Shown here: positions 39,654 through 49,300 of the stretch, piece by piece
Position numbering within the stretch: position 1 is the stretch's first letter
How the letters are laid out: every line of letters begins with the position of its first letter
Assembly: GCF_000497045.1 (NCBI RefSeq)
Contig: NW_015961949.1
Location: 248,001-312,000 of the forward strand
Length of the DNA stretch: 64,000 nucleotides
Source of the DNA: Kalmanozyma brasiliensis GHG001
Taxonomy: Eukaryota > Basidiomycota > Ustilaginomycetes > Ustilaginales
Direction: 5' to 3'
Program-made: the position numbers and the translations under genes
Notes under the pieces: model-generated
Databases searched by the model: none
What the model was told of the DNA's origin: nothing
What the model saw: the letters and a program-made list of their open reading frames with translations, nothing else

Positions 39654-40562
39654 GCGGCTCTCCCGCCGGATCAGCTCTTTCGCACGCAGATGAGCTGTCG
39701 ACCGACGTCTCTGATGGCACGAAGCATTAGCCACGCCGTTTTCTGTTCGCACGAATTGGTAGCGGCCTAGTGCACGGCCAAATGTCAGATCAACGGTATC
39801 AGCGACCCATCTGCTTCTGCGTTACAGTCATCTCCTCTTCCATTCGACGGTCCAGTCTTGCATTCCTTCCGTATTGCTTCCGACCTCCGATCCTAACAAT
39901 TCATAACGCCCACAACTTCACGTCCCATCTGGCCGTCCACAGCTGGATCCCATACGCAAATACCAATTCTTGCCGTCCTCCAACTACGTGCTCCGGTCAT
40001 GACATGACAGCCTTTCTTGCATCTTCGAATGGCGTGAAAGCCACTCTGTGTGATGTCTGCAGCTGCGTTCTAGAGACTGGACGAGAAGAAGCGTGCAAAG
40101 CAAGCTGCAGATGAGGTACAACAAAACGCTCCTACTTGGCCGTTCGCAATTTGCAAATTTGTTAGACTGAACTTGAGACGGGTGCCAAAAAATGTGACCG
40201 CGTCCATATGGTCACGTCGCGCGCAGCAACAAACACAGGGTGTGGAGTGTTGCTTTTGACAACTTCTTTCCGCTCTCCTTCATCATCTGCCTACATCGTC
40301 AGCCATACCCACCACTTCGACTCGATTTCGATATGGCGAGGAGCGGAAAAAAGCTGCATTGAAGTGACGACCATTCGACATCGATCCGCCGCGTCAAGGT
40401 CTCTATCACGTTGCATCCTCGCAGGTTTCATATTCACGTGACTGTCGCGCGGGACCGCCAGCTTCGACCGCATCGACAGGACCGACACGTCTCGAGGCGA
40501 CCATCGAAGCAGCGTCAGCCTCCATTGCCCCTGAAAGATAGCTTTTTGCCTGAGAAGCGACT
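39654..40562. other. Intergenic region upstream of the CENP-I gene
   Basis: 909 nt, YOP1 3' UTR and CENP-I promoter. Short frames only; no gene seen. Confidence 0.45.
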
Positions 40563-43451
40563 ATGCCGGCACTCGTGACGTCCACAGCTAGTTCGGCCGC
40601 TGCAGCGGACCGCCTCATCCAGGAACTGTCAACAGCGCTTTCCGCACCAGCATCAGGATCAGATGCCAACAGCAACACCGCATCCGCTCTGCAGAATGTA
40701 CAGAAGCATGCTCGCTCCTTCGGCTTCTCCTCGAAACAGTGCGAGCAGCTTGTTCGACTCGCCCTGCTTGGACGACTCCAGCCTCTGTCAGCTACCGGCA
40801 CGAGCAGATCTGCCAGACAGAAGGCGCCCAAGACATCCGTGTCTCTGGGCATCCTACGATCAGTGATCCCGAAACCACGCGCAAAGGTCGGCAGACAAGC
40901 CGTCCTCGACATTATCGCGTCTCTAGGTCCATCTCCAGGCACAGACACGGTCAAAGTGGCAGGCCTGCGGGAGGACGACCGCAACACAGCAGGGCCCAGT
41001 CTTGGACCAGAGAGACTCAAAGTGGACAGCAAAGTCCAGGTGGCAGCCATCAAGCTGCTCTCTGTCCTTCTCGAGTCGCCTTCAGTGCCGCTATCGGTCG
41101 CATCAAACTTTTACACCGAAGCCGAGAGCAGCGGAAGAGGGAGGCCGCCACGTCAAGAAAGGCAGCGGGATCAACGAGAGCAGGAACGTCTGCAAAGGCA
41201 TGCGGCTCAGTACACGGGACTCGCTGGAAGCCTGCCAACATCGTACCTCACCACCTCTGCCAAGACGACACTCGAAAAGTGCTACTCGACTCTGTTCCAC
41301 TTTCTCGACTATCAATCCCTGCGCCCTCACCTCTGCTACCTGCTTTGCCGCCTCACAAAGCGAAGGCACGTGCGACACTACAGGATCACCAAGCTCATGG
41401 CGATGCGGACCAACTCGGCACCTGAAGCTGGAATTTCGGCTGTGCTGTCGACCTATGCCAACTTCTACCCTGACCTGCTCTTCCCGGAGCTGCTGGGAGG
41501 CGGCGGTGCAGGCAGCTCTGCGATCGCCGGGGGCTCAGCAGCGGGTCTCAAGTATCCCGACTCCGACTGGATTGCCTCTGTGCTTCTTGCGCACGCACGC
41601 TGCGCACGCCGCCGTGACGGAGAAACAGTCGAATCCGACGACGAGGCCGAGACCGACGCTGAAGCAGGCGGCAGAGCAGCAAAGAAGCAACGTCTGTCTT
41701 CCAAAGCAGTCCGAGACGGAGCTGACGGCGACGAAGCAGCCATCACTTCCGCCGCTCCCACATCGATCCCCATTCCGAACTTGGTCACCATCCAACCGCT
41801 CAACTCGGCACAGAAAGCCTTCGGAACGCACCCTTCCCTCATCACCGAGCTCTCATCGTTGCGTCATCTCGCGCATAGCTTGGACCGGCTGGTTCTGCCT
41901 TCGCAGGCGGCTGCGATGCTTGGGAGCGGCTTCGGCTCGCGACTCATGCGTGTAGCCGTGCTGGCTGGTGCGACCATCACCAACGAGGACTCGCTCAGCC
42001 AGACGATTCCGGCGGGCAGGAGGAATAGGCAGGCTGAACAGGACCTTTGCTGGGCACGCTTGTCGGACTGGCTCGAGAGCGTGCTGAGCGACGAGCTCGG
42101 CGTGCAGACTCGATCAACGCAGCGTCAACAGCTCAAGCTGCCGGCGACTGAAGCGGAGTTCAAGCGACTGGCAGCGCTGCTGCGCCGGACGAGATACGTG
42201 TTTGAGCTGGCTGAGCAGATGCCAGTCAGACTGGAGGACTTGACCTCGACAGTGCTCCTGGCGATCGCGCAGGTGGCTGAGGCCGACAGCACGCAAGCAC
42301 ATGATCCGGCGGTAGACGCAAAGAATGTCTGGTCGGAACGATGGGATCAGCTCGCCCGCGAAGTGCTTCCGTTCGTGCCTCTCGTCACGCCTTCGGATCT
42401 GGCATCCTTCGAAGAGCGATTCCTAGCACCTCTGGAGGTGTTGGCTACGTCAAGCAAGGTTTCGCTGGACACCTCTGCGGCTGTGCTGTTGGCTCTTTCG
42501 GGCATGCTCGACAACTGGGGTTCGCGCGACTGGTCTAACATCGGCAAGACGCTCGACGCACGCCATTCGTATCGATGGGGAATCGCCAACCTCGACGCGG
42601 CGATCGACTACACAGAGCTTATCTCGAGCGTCTCTGCACGCACCGACGCACTTGCAACCTCGCTGATTGGGCTGTACCCACGCCACGTGCTGATCGAGCA
42701 CGCGGTGCTCTCGGTCTACGAGATGCTCTCCGGTCCGCTCGCCGGCATGCGGGCTAGTGCGACCATCCCGGCGCTGCCGCTCTTCGCCTTCACGCTGCAC
42801 GCTACGACCCTGGTCCCCGTCTCGCGTCTCTGCGGGCTGGTGCAAGACCTGCGCTCCGCCTTCGAGGACCACAATGCGGGCACGCATCCCGCGCCCACCA
42901 TCGACGGCGGGCTCGAGAGCAAGGTATACGATCTCCGTTCGACCTTCTTTGAGGAAGAAAACCTAGCCACGCTGAATAGCAACGTTACACTGGTCGCAAA
43001 CCTTGTGTGGCTGGGCAAGCTGGTTACGGGCACCGACGTCGTCGGTGGCCTGCCTGCAGGAATCGACGAGGCGGTCCTCGCCGATCTCACGCAACGTGGG
43101 GACGATCTCAATCTCAAATTGGCCACCCTGGCGAATACGCCCTTTTCGCGGGCGATGAGCCACATCAGCGAGCGCTTTGCGAATGTTTACTGCTCGCAGA
43201 GAGACGCTGAGTCGGCCGAGCACGACGGTGGCATCAGGGGTCCTGTCACGGTCAAAACGCTCAAGGCTGCTAAGAAAAACGGGATTCCGGCAGGATGGAC
43301 GCATACGGACTTTAGGGCGTACATGCTCGACTGGCTGGACCGGGAGGGCGCGCACGGGATGTATGAGCTGTTGAAGAATATCCTGGTGACGTTCGGGAGT
43401 CAGCTGAAGAGCATCCGTGGAGAGACGCAGGCGGAGGCGGAGACCGCCTAG
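40563..43451 (+). CDS. CENP-I/Mis6 (Ctf3) inner-kinetochore protein
   Basis: 962 aa, no intron, from ATG 40563. Rich in helical repeats. The diagnostic block lies near residues 250-310: LRPHLCYLLCRLTKRRHVRHYRITKLMAMR followed by STYANFYPDLLFPELL, corresponding to the Mis6/CENP-I signature (TKR-x-x-V-x-x-x-R-I ... Y-x-P-D). An acidic linker with KKQRL, probably nuclear-localising, is near residue 365 (ESDDEAETDAEAGGRAAKKQRL). The C-terminus contains FSRAMSHISERFANVYC and FLxYLDRxGxxGM-like sequence (YMLDWLDREGAHGMYELLKNIL). Known role: a constitutive-centromere-associated-network subunit that forms a subcomplex with CENP-H/K and supports CENP-A and microtubule attachment. I identified the family from motifs recalled, not by search. 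Confidence 0.78.
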   Translation: MPALVTSTASSAAAADRLIQELSTALSAPASGSDANSNTASALQNVQKHARSFGFSSKQCEQLVRLALLGRLQPLSATGTSRSARQKAPKTSVSLGILRSVIPKPRAKVGRQAVLDIIASLGPSPGTDTVKVAGLREDDRNTAGPSLGPERLKVDSKVQVAAIKLLSVLLESPSVPLSVASNFYTEAESSGRGRPPRQERQRDQREQERLQRHAAQYTGLAGSLPTSYLTTSAKTTLEKCYSTLFHFLDYQSLRPHLCYLLCRLTKRRHVRHYRITKLMAMRTNSAPEAGISAVLSTYANFYPDLLFPELLGGGGAGSSAIAGGSAAGLKYPDSDWIASVLLAHARCARRRDGETVESDDEAETDAEAGGRAAKKQRLSSKAVRDGADGDEAAITSAAPTSIPIPNLVTIQPLNSAQKAFGTHPSLITELSSLRHLAHSLDRLVLPSQAAAMLGSGFGSRLMRVAVLAGATITNEDSLSQTIPAGRRNRQAEQDLCWARLSDWLESVLSDELGVQTRSTQRQQLKLPATEAEFKRLAALLRRTRYVFELAEQMPVRLEDLTSTVLLAIAQVAEADSTQAHDPAVDAKNVWSERWDQLAREVLPFVPLVTPSDLASFEERFLAPLEVLATSSKVSLDTSAAVLLALSGMLDNWGSRDWSNIGKTLDARHSYRWGIANLDAAIDYTELISSVSARTDALATSLIGLYPRHVLIEHAVLSVYEMLSGPLAGMRASATIPALPLFAFTLHATTLVPVSRLCGLVQDLRSAFEDHNAGTHPAPTIDGGLESKVYDLRSTFFEEENLATLNSNVTLVANLVWLGKLVTGTDVVGGLPAGIDEAVLADLTQRGDDLNLKLATLANTPFSRAMSHISERFANVYCSQRDAESAEHDGGIRGPVTVKTLKAAKKNGIPAGWTHTDFRAYMLDWLDREGAHGMYELLKNILVTFGSQLKSIRGETQAEAETA

Positions 43452-43782
43452 AGATCTTTGTAGTTGTATCTGTTCTCGGAATGGAATGGTGAGCCATCCT
43501 GTATAGCGTGAGAAGCAAGCTGATTGTGTGCCTGTGTTGGGCTCGCTGAACATGATGCCACCTGCTGCCGCGAATTTTTGGCGCCTAACTCCACATGCAG
43601 AAGCTGCTCGCGCTTCGAACAGCGCGCGGTGACTTCCGAGACCCTGGAATTGCGAGCTGTCTTCTCACCACGCCCATCGCATCTGACACCTCCTCCAGCT
43701 TTGCCAATCGGCGCGATCACGACTCGTGACCTTCATCGCACTGCCACCAAGCGCTCTCCGGTAAAGCTTGCTTTAGCCCAAG
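43452..43782. other. Short intergenic region
   Basis: 331 nt between two plus-strand genes; 3' UTR and a promoter. Nothing else seen. Confidence 0.4.
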
Positions 43783-45495
43783 ATGGACGCCTTCGACGGC
43801 GAATCAGACCTATCGGACGTTTCGGCTCCTCCAACGCCCGGTGCAGCCGCAACCCCACGCGCAGCCTCGCCCGGCCCTTCTTCACCAGCACCGGCGAACG
43901 ACGCCTCACCAGCACCGCCAAAGGATGCCTCACCACCGCCGTCCACCAGCACGCGGCGCTCGACACGGCGCGCCTCTGGACCAGCCAGTGCCGAGACGAC
44001 GCCGGCAAAGGAGTTGCCCGCGAGGAAAGCGAGCAAGGCGGGTGGCTCCAAAGGCAAAGCTGCCGCACCGACCGACACGCCGCCTTCATCACGCCGGGCG
44101 TCGGTGCGGGGCAAGCAACTCTCGCGCTCTCCTTCAGCGGAAGCGTCAGCCGGTGTCGCTCCGGCGTTGGCACGCCGAGCCTCGACGCGGGGCAAACCAC
44201 AATCGCGCTCCCCTTCCGCAGATGCGCCGACCGCCAGTGCGCAGTCCAAGTCGCTGAAGGTCAAGCTGACCAAGCCCAAGAGCCGGGACGCGACGCCGCA
44301 CGAGGAGAGCGCCACATCAACCCCGGCTTCCTCGGGCAAAAAAGTGACGCTCAAAGCGAATGGCAAGAAGAGAAGTGTTGCTGACCTGCGCGAGCTCGGC
44401 GATGAATCGGACGACGAGGAGGCGGCCCAGTCCGGGGATGACTTCGTGCCCGAACAGGGTCCCGTGGACAAGAAGTATGGCAAGCGCGACAGGCAGACGA
44501 GGAACAAAGCGCGGGCGACGATCGCAGACGACGAAGAAGAGGAGGAACCGGTCAAGGTTCCACAGAGGAAACGGGCCAAGCTCGAGGATTCGAAGCCGGA
44601 CGATGGCGGAAAGAGAAAGGCGAGGAGCGGTAAGGGCGCGAGGAGGACGGTCGACTACAGCAGTGACGAGGACGAGGCGATGGTGGATGCTGCGAGTGAC
44701 GAGGACGACGATTTGCCTAACGCTGCTGCCACTGGGACTGATGACGAGTTTGAGGAGGACGTTGGGCCGGCAGCGGGGAAGAAGAGGAAGTCCGATAGCG
44801 GGAAGAAGGCTGCTCCTCGCGCGGGTCCGTCTGCGAAGTCGACTGCAGGACCAGGTGGGAAGAAAGCAGCTACTTCCGCATCCGCAGCAACAGCATCGAC
44901 TGCTGGGGCAAACAAGGCCATGTCATCGGAAGCACGTATGAGAGCCTCGATCGACGCTGCGCTGGACAAAAAAGCACCATCTGCAGCGCCGACCAAGCTC
45001 AATCCCCAGGCTTCCGCGTTCCGTCCGGGCGGCGCGCTCAAACCTGGCGCTCCCGCTGGCGGTGCATCCACCCCGACTGGCGCCGGCAAGCCCACTTCCA
45101 CCACCAGCACCGTCAAACGCCCTTCCGGCAAACCGGCATTCGGCAAATCCATGTCGGGCTGGGACTCGCTCTTCGGTCCCCTTTCCGGTCTCTCCTCCCC
45201 CACCGCCAGCGGCAGCGCCAAACCGACACCACCGAAAGCAGCGCCACCCGTCTCAGCAACAGGTATACGGCCTGATCCCGTGCTCGAAGCCGCCTCCGCT
45301 GCAGACGTGCAACGGCTCAAAGGTGAGGCGGTGGAGGAGCATCTCAACACGGACGAGTGCTTTGATTTGCTAGCCCACGCGGATATCATGTTGGCGTTCG
45401 AGCGCGGGCTGTACGTGGAGGATCGGAAGCTGGCGAGTCGGCTGAGGCCATTTGTTTGGCGTGCGGGGGGCGTCATCCATGGCAAGCAGACGTAG
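43783..45495 (+). CDS. Charged, low-complexity nuclear protein of unknown function
   Basis: 570 aa from ATG 43783. The first 150 residues are Ala/Pro/Ser-rich with repeated RRASxRGKxxSRSPSA units (near 107-120 and 130-145). The middle alternates acidic runs (DEEEEEP, DEDDDLP, DDEFEEDVG) and basic patches (KKRSVADLR, RKRAKLEDSK, GKRKARSGKGARRTVDYSSDEDEAM), several resembling bipartite nuclear signals or CK2 sites. The C-terminus is more conserved in look: KRPSGKPAFGKSMSGWDSLFG, then ECFDLLAHADIMLAFERGLYVEDRKLASRLRPFVWRAGG. The architecture suggests a chromatin- or nucleolus-associated protein; no family is recognised and the function is open. Confidence 0.7.
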   Translation: MDAFDGESDLSDVSAPPTPGAAATPRAASPGPSSPAPANDASPAPPKDASPPPSTSTRRSTRRASGPASAETTPAKELPARKASKAGGSKGKAAAPTDTPPSSRRASVRGKQLSRSPSAEASAGVAPALARRASTRGKPQSRSPSADAPTASAQSKSLKVKLTKPKSRDATPHEESATSTPASSGKKVTLKANGKKRSVADLRELGDESDDEEAAQSGDDFVPEQGPVDKKYGKRDRQTRNKARATIADDEEEEEPVKVPQRKRAKLEDSKPDDGGKRKARSGKGARRTVDYSSDEDEAMVDAASDEDDDLPNAAATGTDDEFEEDVGPAAGKKRKSDSGKKAAPRAGPSAKSTAGPGGKKAATSASAATASTAGANKAMSSEARMRASIDAALDKKAPSAAPTKLNPQASAFRPGGALKPGAPAGGASTPTGAGKPTSTTSTVKRPSGKPAFGKSMSGWDSLFGPLSGLSSPTASGSAKPTPPKAAPPVSATGIRPDPVLEAASAADVQRLKGEAVEEHLNTDECFDLLAHADIMLAFERGLYVEDRKLASRLRPFVWRAGGVIHGKQT

Positions 45496-45637
45496 TCTTT
45501 CACTCATACGCGCTTTGGACGTCATGCGATCGAGTCGAGTGCACAATGCCGTTCACATTGTGACAGAGTCGGCTCTTTGTCCACGTCGTCCGAATGTTGT
45601 ACGTGACCTCTCGCGCATTAGCATGCTTCACTCTTAC

Positions 45638-45680
45638 TGCACACACACACACACACTCACGCACTCGCGCGCACACGCAG
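45638..45680 (+). repeat. CA-rich microsatellite
   Basis: A (CA)n tract grading into CTCACGCACTCGCGCGCACACGCA, between two convergent genes. Confidence 0.7.
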
Positions 45681-45775
45681 TCGTCTTGCACAGCACTCAC
45701 GGCTTGGCTCAAACACATCCAGCGACCAAAGCAATGAACGGTGAGCTATACATCCATTCCAGTGTGAAAAACCGT

Positions 45776-47521
45776 CTACTCCTTGAAATCGTCCACCTCG
45801 ACGGTCTGTCTCAACTCCTCCTGTTGGCTCCTAGCCTTCTTCGCATCCTCCTCGTCCTGCAGGTCTCTCGCCGTCTCGACCGCCACCACGTCGCCGACCT
45901 CCAAGTTGCTCTTTGGACCCTCGAACCAGTGTCTACCTCCGTACTTGGGGCAGTAGTACCACGCGCCGCTGAAGACAAAGGTGGCAGCGGTGACGACGCA
46001 GGCGTAGTTCATGTCTGCTGCGCCGGTGACAGGGATGTAGGAGGGGAGGCAGACGATGATGCTGATAAAAACGAGCCAGGCTGCGGCGACCCAGCCGACG
46101 AGCTTCGACCAAAAGTCGCCGAGATACCACACGCCAGGGATGAAACGATGAGGCGCCAGGAGTCGAGCGACGATGGGGATCGTGTACGCGATGGAAGCGC
46201 CGATCACGCTGAGGGAGAACACAGCACCCACGGCAACGGCGTTGACCAGGCCGAGCAGGCACAGGATGGCCGAGACGGCCGCAGACCACCACGCACTGTT
46301 GACAGGGGTGAGGGTGTAACTGTTGATCCGGTAAACCCAGCCGGAGAAGGGAAGGGCTCCATCACGGCTGAACGCAAAGATCTGTCTCGAGCTTGCCAGG
46401 TTCATGGATGCCCCCATCATGAAATTTACGATTATCATGAAGACCCAGATGGGCATGAAGCCCGTCTTGCCAACAGCGTTGAGGATGATGGTCGCCATCG
46501 GTTGACCATAGTCGGAATTGATGATCGGCTCGAGGTCCATTCCCATATTAAATGTGAGCGCCACCATAATTCCGAACCCGAGAATCCCGGACGAGACAAT
46601 CGAGAAGAAGATGCCCATGGGTACGGCACGGGCAGCGTTGGAGGCTTCCTCGGAGATGTGCACGCATGAGTCGTAGCTCGCGATGGTCCAAGCAGGGGTC
46701 ATGAATGCCAACATGAAGGCGCCGACGCTCGACCAGCCGGTCTCGTTGTACCATCCGCCGAACGCGTAGGATGCGGGGTTGCGATACTCCGAAGGGGTGG
46801 TTGTCCCAAGGACGACGCAGATGGCGACAGCCAGACCGGCACAGAGGACGGTGGCTACGGTCTGGAAGCGGGCGAGGGCGCGGGTGCCGATGGACGTGAG
46901 AATCGCATGCATCAGCAACACGGCGAGGTAGACCCCGTATGTGTGGGCGTCGGTGGGGACGTAGCGCCCGTCCGTACCGACGGACACAGCGGCCAAAATC
47001 ATGATCGCCACGGACCAGTCAATGGAAGCTACCGCTGAGGTGGTGGAAAGGGTGTTGGCGTAACCCACGGTCCAACAGAGGAACTTGCGATACTTCTTAC
47101 TCGACAGCGCGTAGGTCCAGTAGTACAATCCACCGGATGTCGGCATCGAACTGGCCAGATCGCCCAACGCCAGACCTGTGAGCGCGATGAAGAACGTCCC
47201 CACCAACCAGCCCCACACCATGCTCACCGGTCCTCCGGAGGGCAACGAGTAGAGCAGCGTCGACGCGATCGAGGGCGCAACACCCATGATGGAAAAGGCA
47301 ATACCGAAGACTTCGATGGAGGAGAACTCACGCTTGAACTCCTGCTTGTACCCCATCGTCGCGAGCAGCTCGGCGTCGGCTTGCTCGATAAAGTCTTTGG
47401 AGAGATGGATCTTCCCCTGCCCCCGACCAGGGGCGGAGGAGGAGGCGAGAGGCGCAACATGGATGTCTGAGCCCAACGCCTTAACGTCCGTCGAGTAGGA
47501 CGAGCCGTTGTGGTCGGCCAT
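45776..47521 (-). CDS. APC-superfamily permease, GABA/choline/amino-acid type (Uga4/Hnm1-like)
   Basis: 581 aa from ATG 47521, no intron, about 12 membrane segments. The N-terminus (QADAELLATMGYKQEFKREFSSIEVFGIAFSIMGVAPSIASTLLYSLPSGGPVSMVWGW) is the typical entry of the fungal amino-acid/choline transporter family; PTSGGLYYWTYALSSKKYRKFLCWTVGYAN and the repeat-two HISEEASNAARAVPMGIFFSI motif support it. The end has WYYCPKYGGRHWFEGP, also typical. It would import a small amino compound (GABA, choline, polyamine or another amine) at the plasma membrane. Its neighbours, aldehyde dehydrogenase, amine oxidase and a Zn2Cys6 factor, favour an amine. Its promoter contains two exact GCTTAACGAGG sites and several GATAAG sites. 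Confidence 0.9.
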   Translation of the reverse strand: MADHNGSSYSTDVKALGSDIHVAPLASSSAPGRGQGKIHLSKDFIEQADAELLATMGYKQEFKREFSSIEVFGIAFSIMGVAPSIASTLLYSLPSGGPVSMVWGWLVGTFFIALTGLALGDLASSMPTSGGLYYWTYALSSKKYRKFLCWTVGYANTLSTTSAVASIDWSVAIMILAAVSVGTDGRYVPTDAHTYGVYLAVLLMHAILTSIGTRALARFQTVATVLCAGLAVAICVVLGTTTPSEYRNPASYAFGGWYNETGWSSVGAFMLAFMTPAWTIASYDSCVHISEEASNAARAVPMGIFFSIVSSGILGFGIMVALTFNMGMDLEPIINSDYGQPMATIILNAVGKTGFMPIWVFMIIVNFMMGASMNLASSRQIFAFSRDGALPFSGWVYRINSYTLTPVNSAWWSAAVSAILCLLGLVNAVAVGAVFSLSVIGASIAYTIPIVARLLAPHRFIPGVWYLGDFWSKLVGWVAAAWLVFISIIVCLPSYIPVTGAADMNYACVVTAATFVFSGAWYYCPKYGGRHWFEGPKSNLEVGDVVAVETARDLQDEEDAKKARSQQEELRQTVEVDDFKE

Positions 47522-48059
47522 ATCAAGTCAGGTCGAAGGGTGGAAGTTGAAAAGAGGTTTGAAGGGTGGGAGGTGGATCTAGGATCCTTTGAAGGGCAGA
47601 CACCGGAGGGATGGGTGTTCTTCAAAGAAGCAGAGGGCAAACGTCGAGGTTTGCGGTGCAACGGTCATTCACTACGGTCGGTTGCGCAGAGAGAGAAAGG
47701 TAGGAGGATGATTGGCACTGGAGGCGATGTCCAGGGTTGTCGAGGAGGGAGACCGTGATTGAGTTGAAAAGGGTATAGCGGATGCAGCCTTGTACGAGAG
47801 TTTCGGTTCAGCGAATCGATGTCCTGACAGGGAAATGGAGTCCTCGTGGTATCGTTGTTATAAGAGTCGATGAGCGTGATGTGTAGGGTCCGTGATGGTG
47901 AGATAGTGTTGCAGGAGGGAGGGGTCTTGACGAGGAGACGGAAGGTGCGATAAGGTACAGAGTCAAGGATGCAAGAAGGGCTAGAGCCGGTTGCGCCCCT
48001 CGTGTTCACGATTGTGGCGGACGGCAGGTGCAAGCAGCCATGTGCTGGATAAGGAGGGC

Positions 48060-48070
48060 GCTTAACGAGG
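48060..48070 (+). promoter_or_regulatory. GCTTAACGAGG motif copy 1 (permease promoter)
   Basis: Exact 11-mer about 540 nt upstream of the permease ATG. Same 11-mer occurs three more times, all within the permease/dehydrogenase/oxidase promoters. Confidence 0.6.
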
Positions 48071-48828
48071 AGGGTCAAGTGACGGCCGTCACTCGGGGAC
48101 CAGGACGGCCCTATCACATCGAAGGACGGTGTTCAGGCACACAGCGATAAGTGAGCAACAGAGCATCAAACGGCGGCACATGGGGTGGCTGCACATATGT
48201 TTCGCATCGGAGTTGCTTTGCGATGCCGATAACACACAAGCGGACTCAATGTTGCCGAACAACCACTGCAAGGTGGCTATCTATCTCTCATTCGGCAACG
48301 ACAATGCGATCGAGGCAAGGTCAGGTGGGTCCTAGGCGACTCGTCAAGGAGCGAGCTTTGTGATAGGCAGGTGAGGAGGGCGTGGGGGGTTCTTATCAGC
48401 ACCAGCCCCTCTTGCGTTCACTTGAACCTGTCTGATACCGCCCCCTTCCCACCCAGGAATTGGAATTCGAGGCGAGCTGCAGTGCGGGGTAAAGCGAGTA
48501 AAATTCACCCGCGGCACAATGGCAGAAAAGATAAGGCTCTGGCCGTGATTGGTTCATCGTCGAACGAGGCGTTAATGACTCGCGTGCGAGCAGCAACACC
48601 GCGAAGACCTTGCTCAGCACAAATCCGGTAATCGTGCATCTGAATCGTGCTGCTGATTTCATCGCGGTCTCGTTGCGGAGCTCAAGCTCAAGCTGGTCGA
48701 CGAAGGATCTTCCGGTGGGCGGCAGGCAAAGATCAATTGAACTGACCTCGCGTGGCTCAGTGCTAGGGAAGCTCGAGCGCTTTTAGCCTCTGTGCCAGCA
48801 GCCTCGGCTCTCGTACAAACTCAGCAGT

Positions 48829-48839
48829 GCTTAACGAGG
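48829..48839 (+). promoter_or_regulatory. GCTTAACGAGG motif copy 2 (permease promoter)
   Basis: Exact 11-mer about 1.3 kb upstream of the permease ATG, followed by T as in two of the other copies. Confidence 0.6.
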
Positions 48840-49300
48840 TTCGGAGGCAGGCCAGGCCAGGCTTTACCACGCGGTCCAACTCAGAATTCAAGGCCGGGCT
48901 TGGCAGAAGGAGCAGAGCAAAAATCGAGCTTGGTCTGAATTTAGTCTTGCCGCGCTAAGCGCTCTAGCCACGGCATTGACCTTCCCTAAGCCAGCATCGT
49001 CAAGAGTAACGATGTTCGACGTCTGACCGACATCGTGTGACCAGGTGGTCGGTAGAGACCGGTTCAAGAGGACATCATGCTGCTCGATCGAGAGCATCAA
49101 TGCTAGCTCTGTTTGACAGCTTCATTTCGGACGTTGCGGCGGGGATCGCTTTGCCACACAGACTCTATGCAGTCAGCCGACCAACCACAACCCGCAAATG
49201 AAACTGGTCGCTCCACGAACACAGTCAACGATCAAAATGCGTAATGAGATCGCGAGACGATGGTGGGACGAAACACTCTGTGTTACAATGAGCGCTGCGA

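Larger units (their letters stand above)
47522..49300. promoter_or_regulatory. Permease upstream region with repeated motif and GATA sites
   Basis: 1.78 kb without a supported gene. Two exact GCTTAACGAGG sites (48060-48070, 48829-48839). GATAAG hexamers at 47949-47954, 48048-48053, 48146-48151, 48530-48535 and, reversed, 48392-48397, plus TGATAG at 48361. Fewer than one GATAAG would be expected by chance on either strand in this length, so nitrogen regulation by a GATA factor (Nit2/AreA type) is plausible. Confidence 0.6.
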
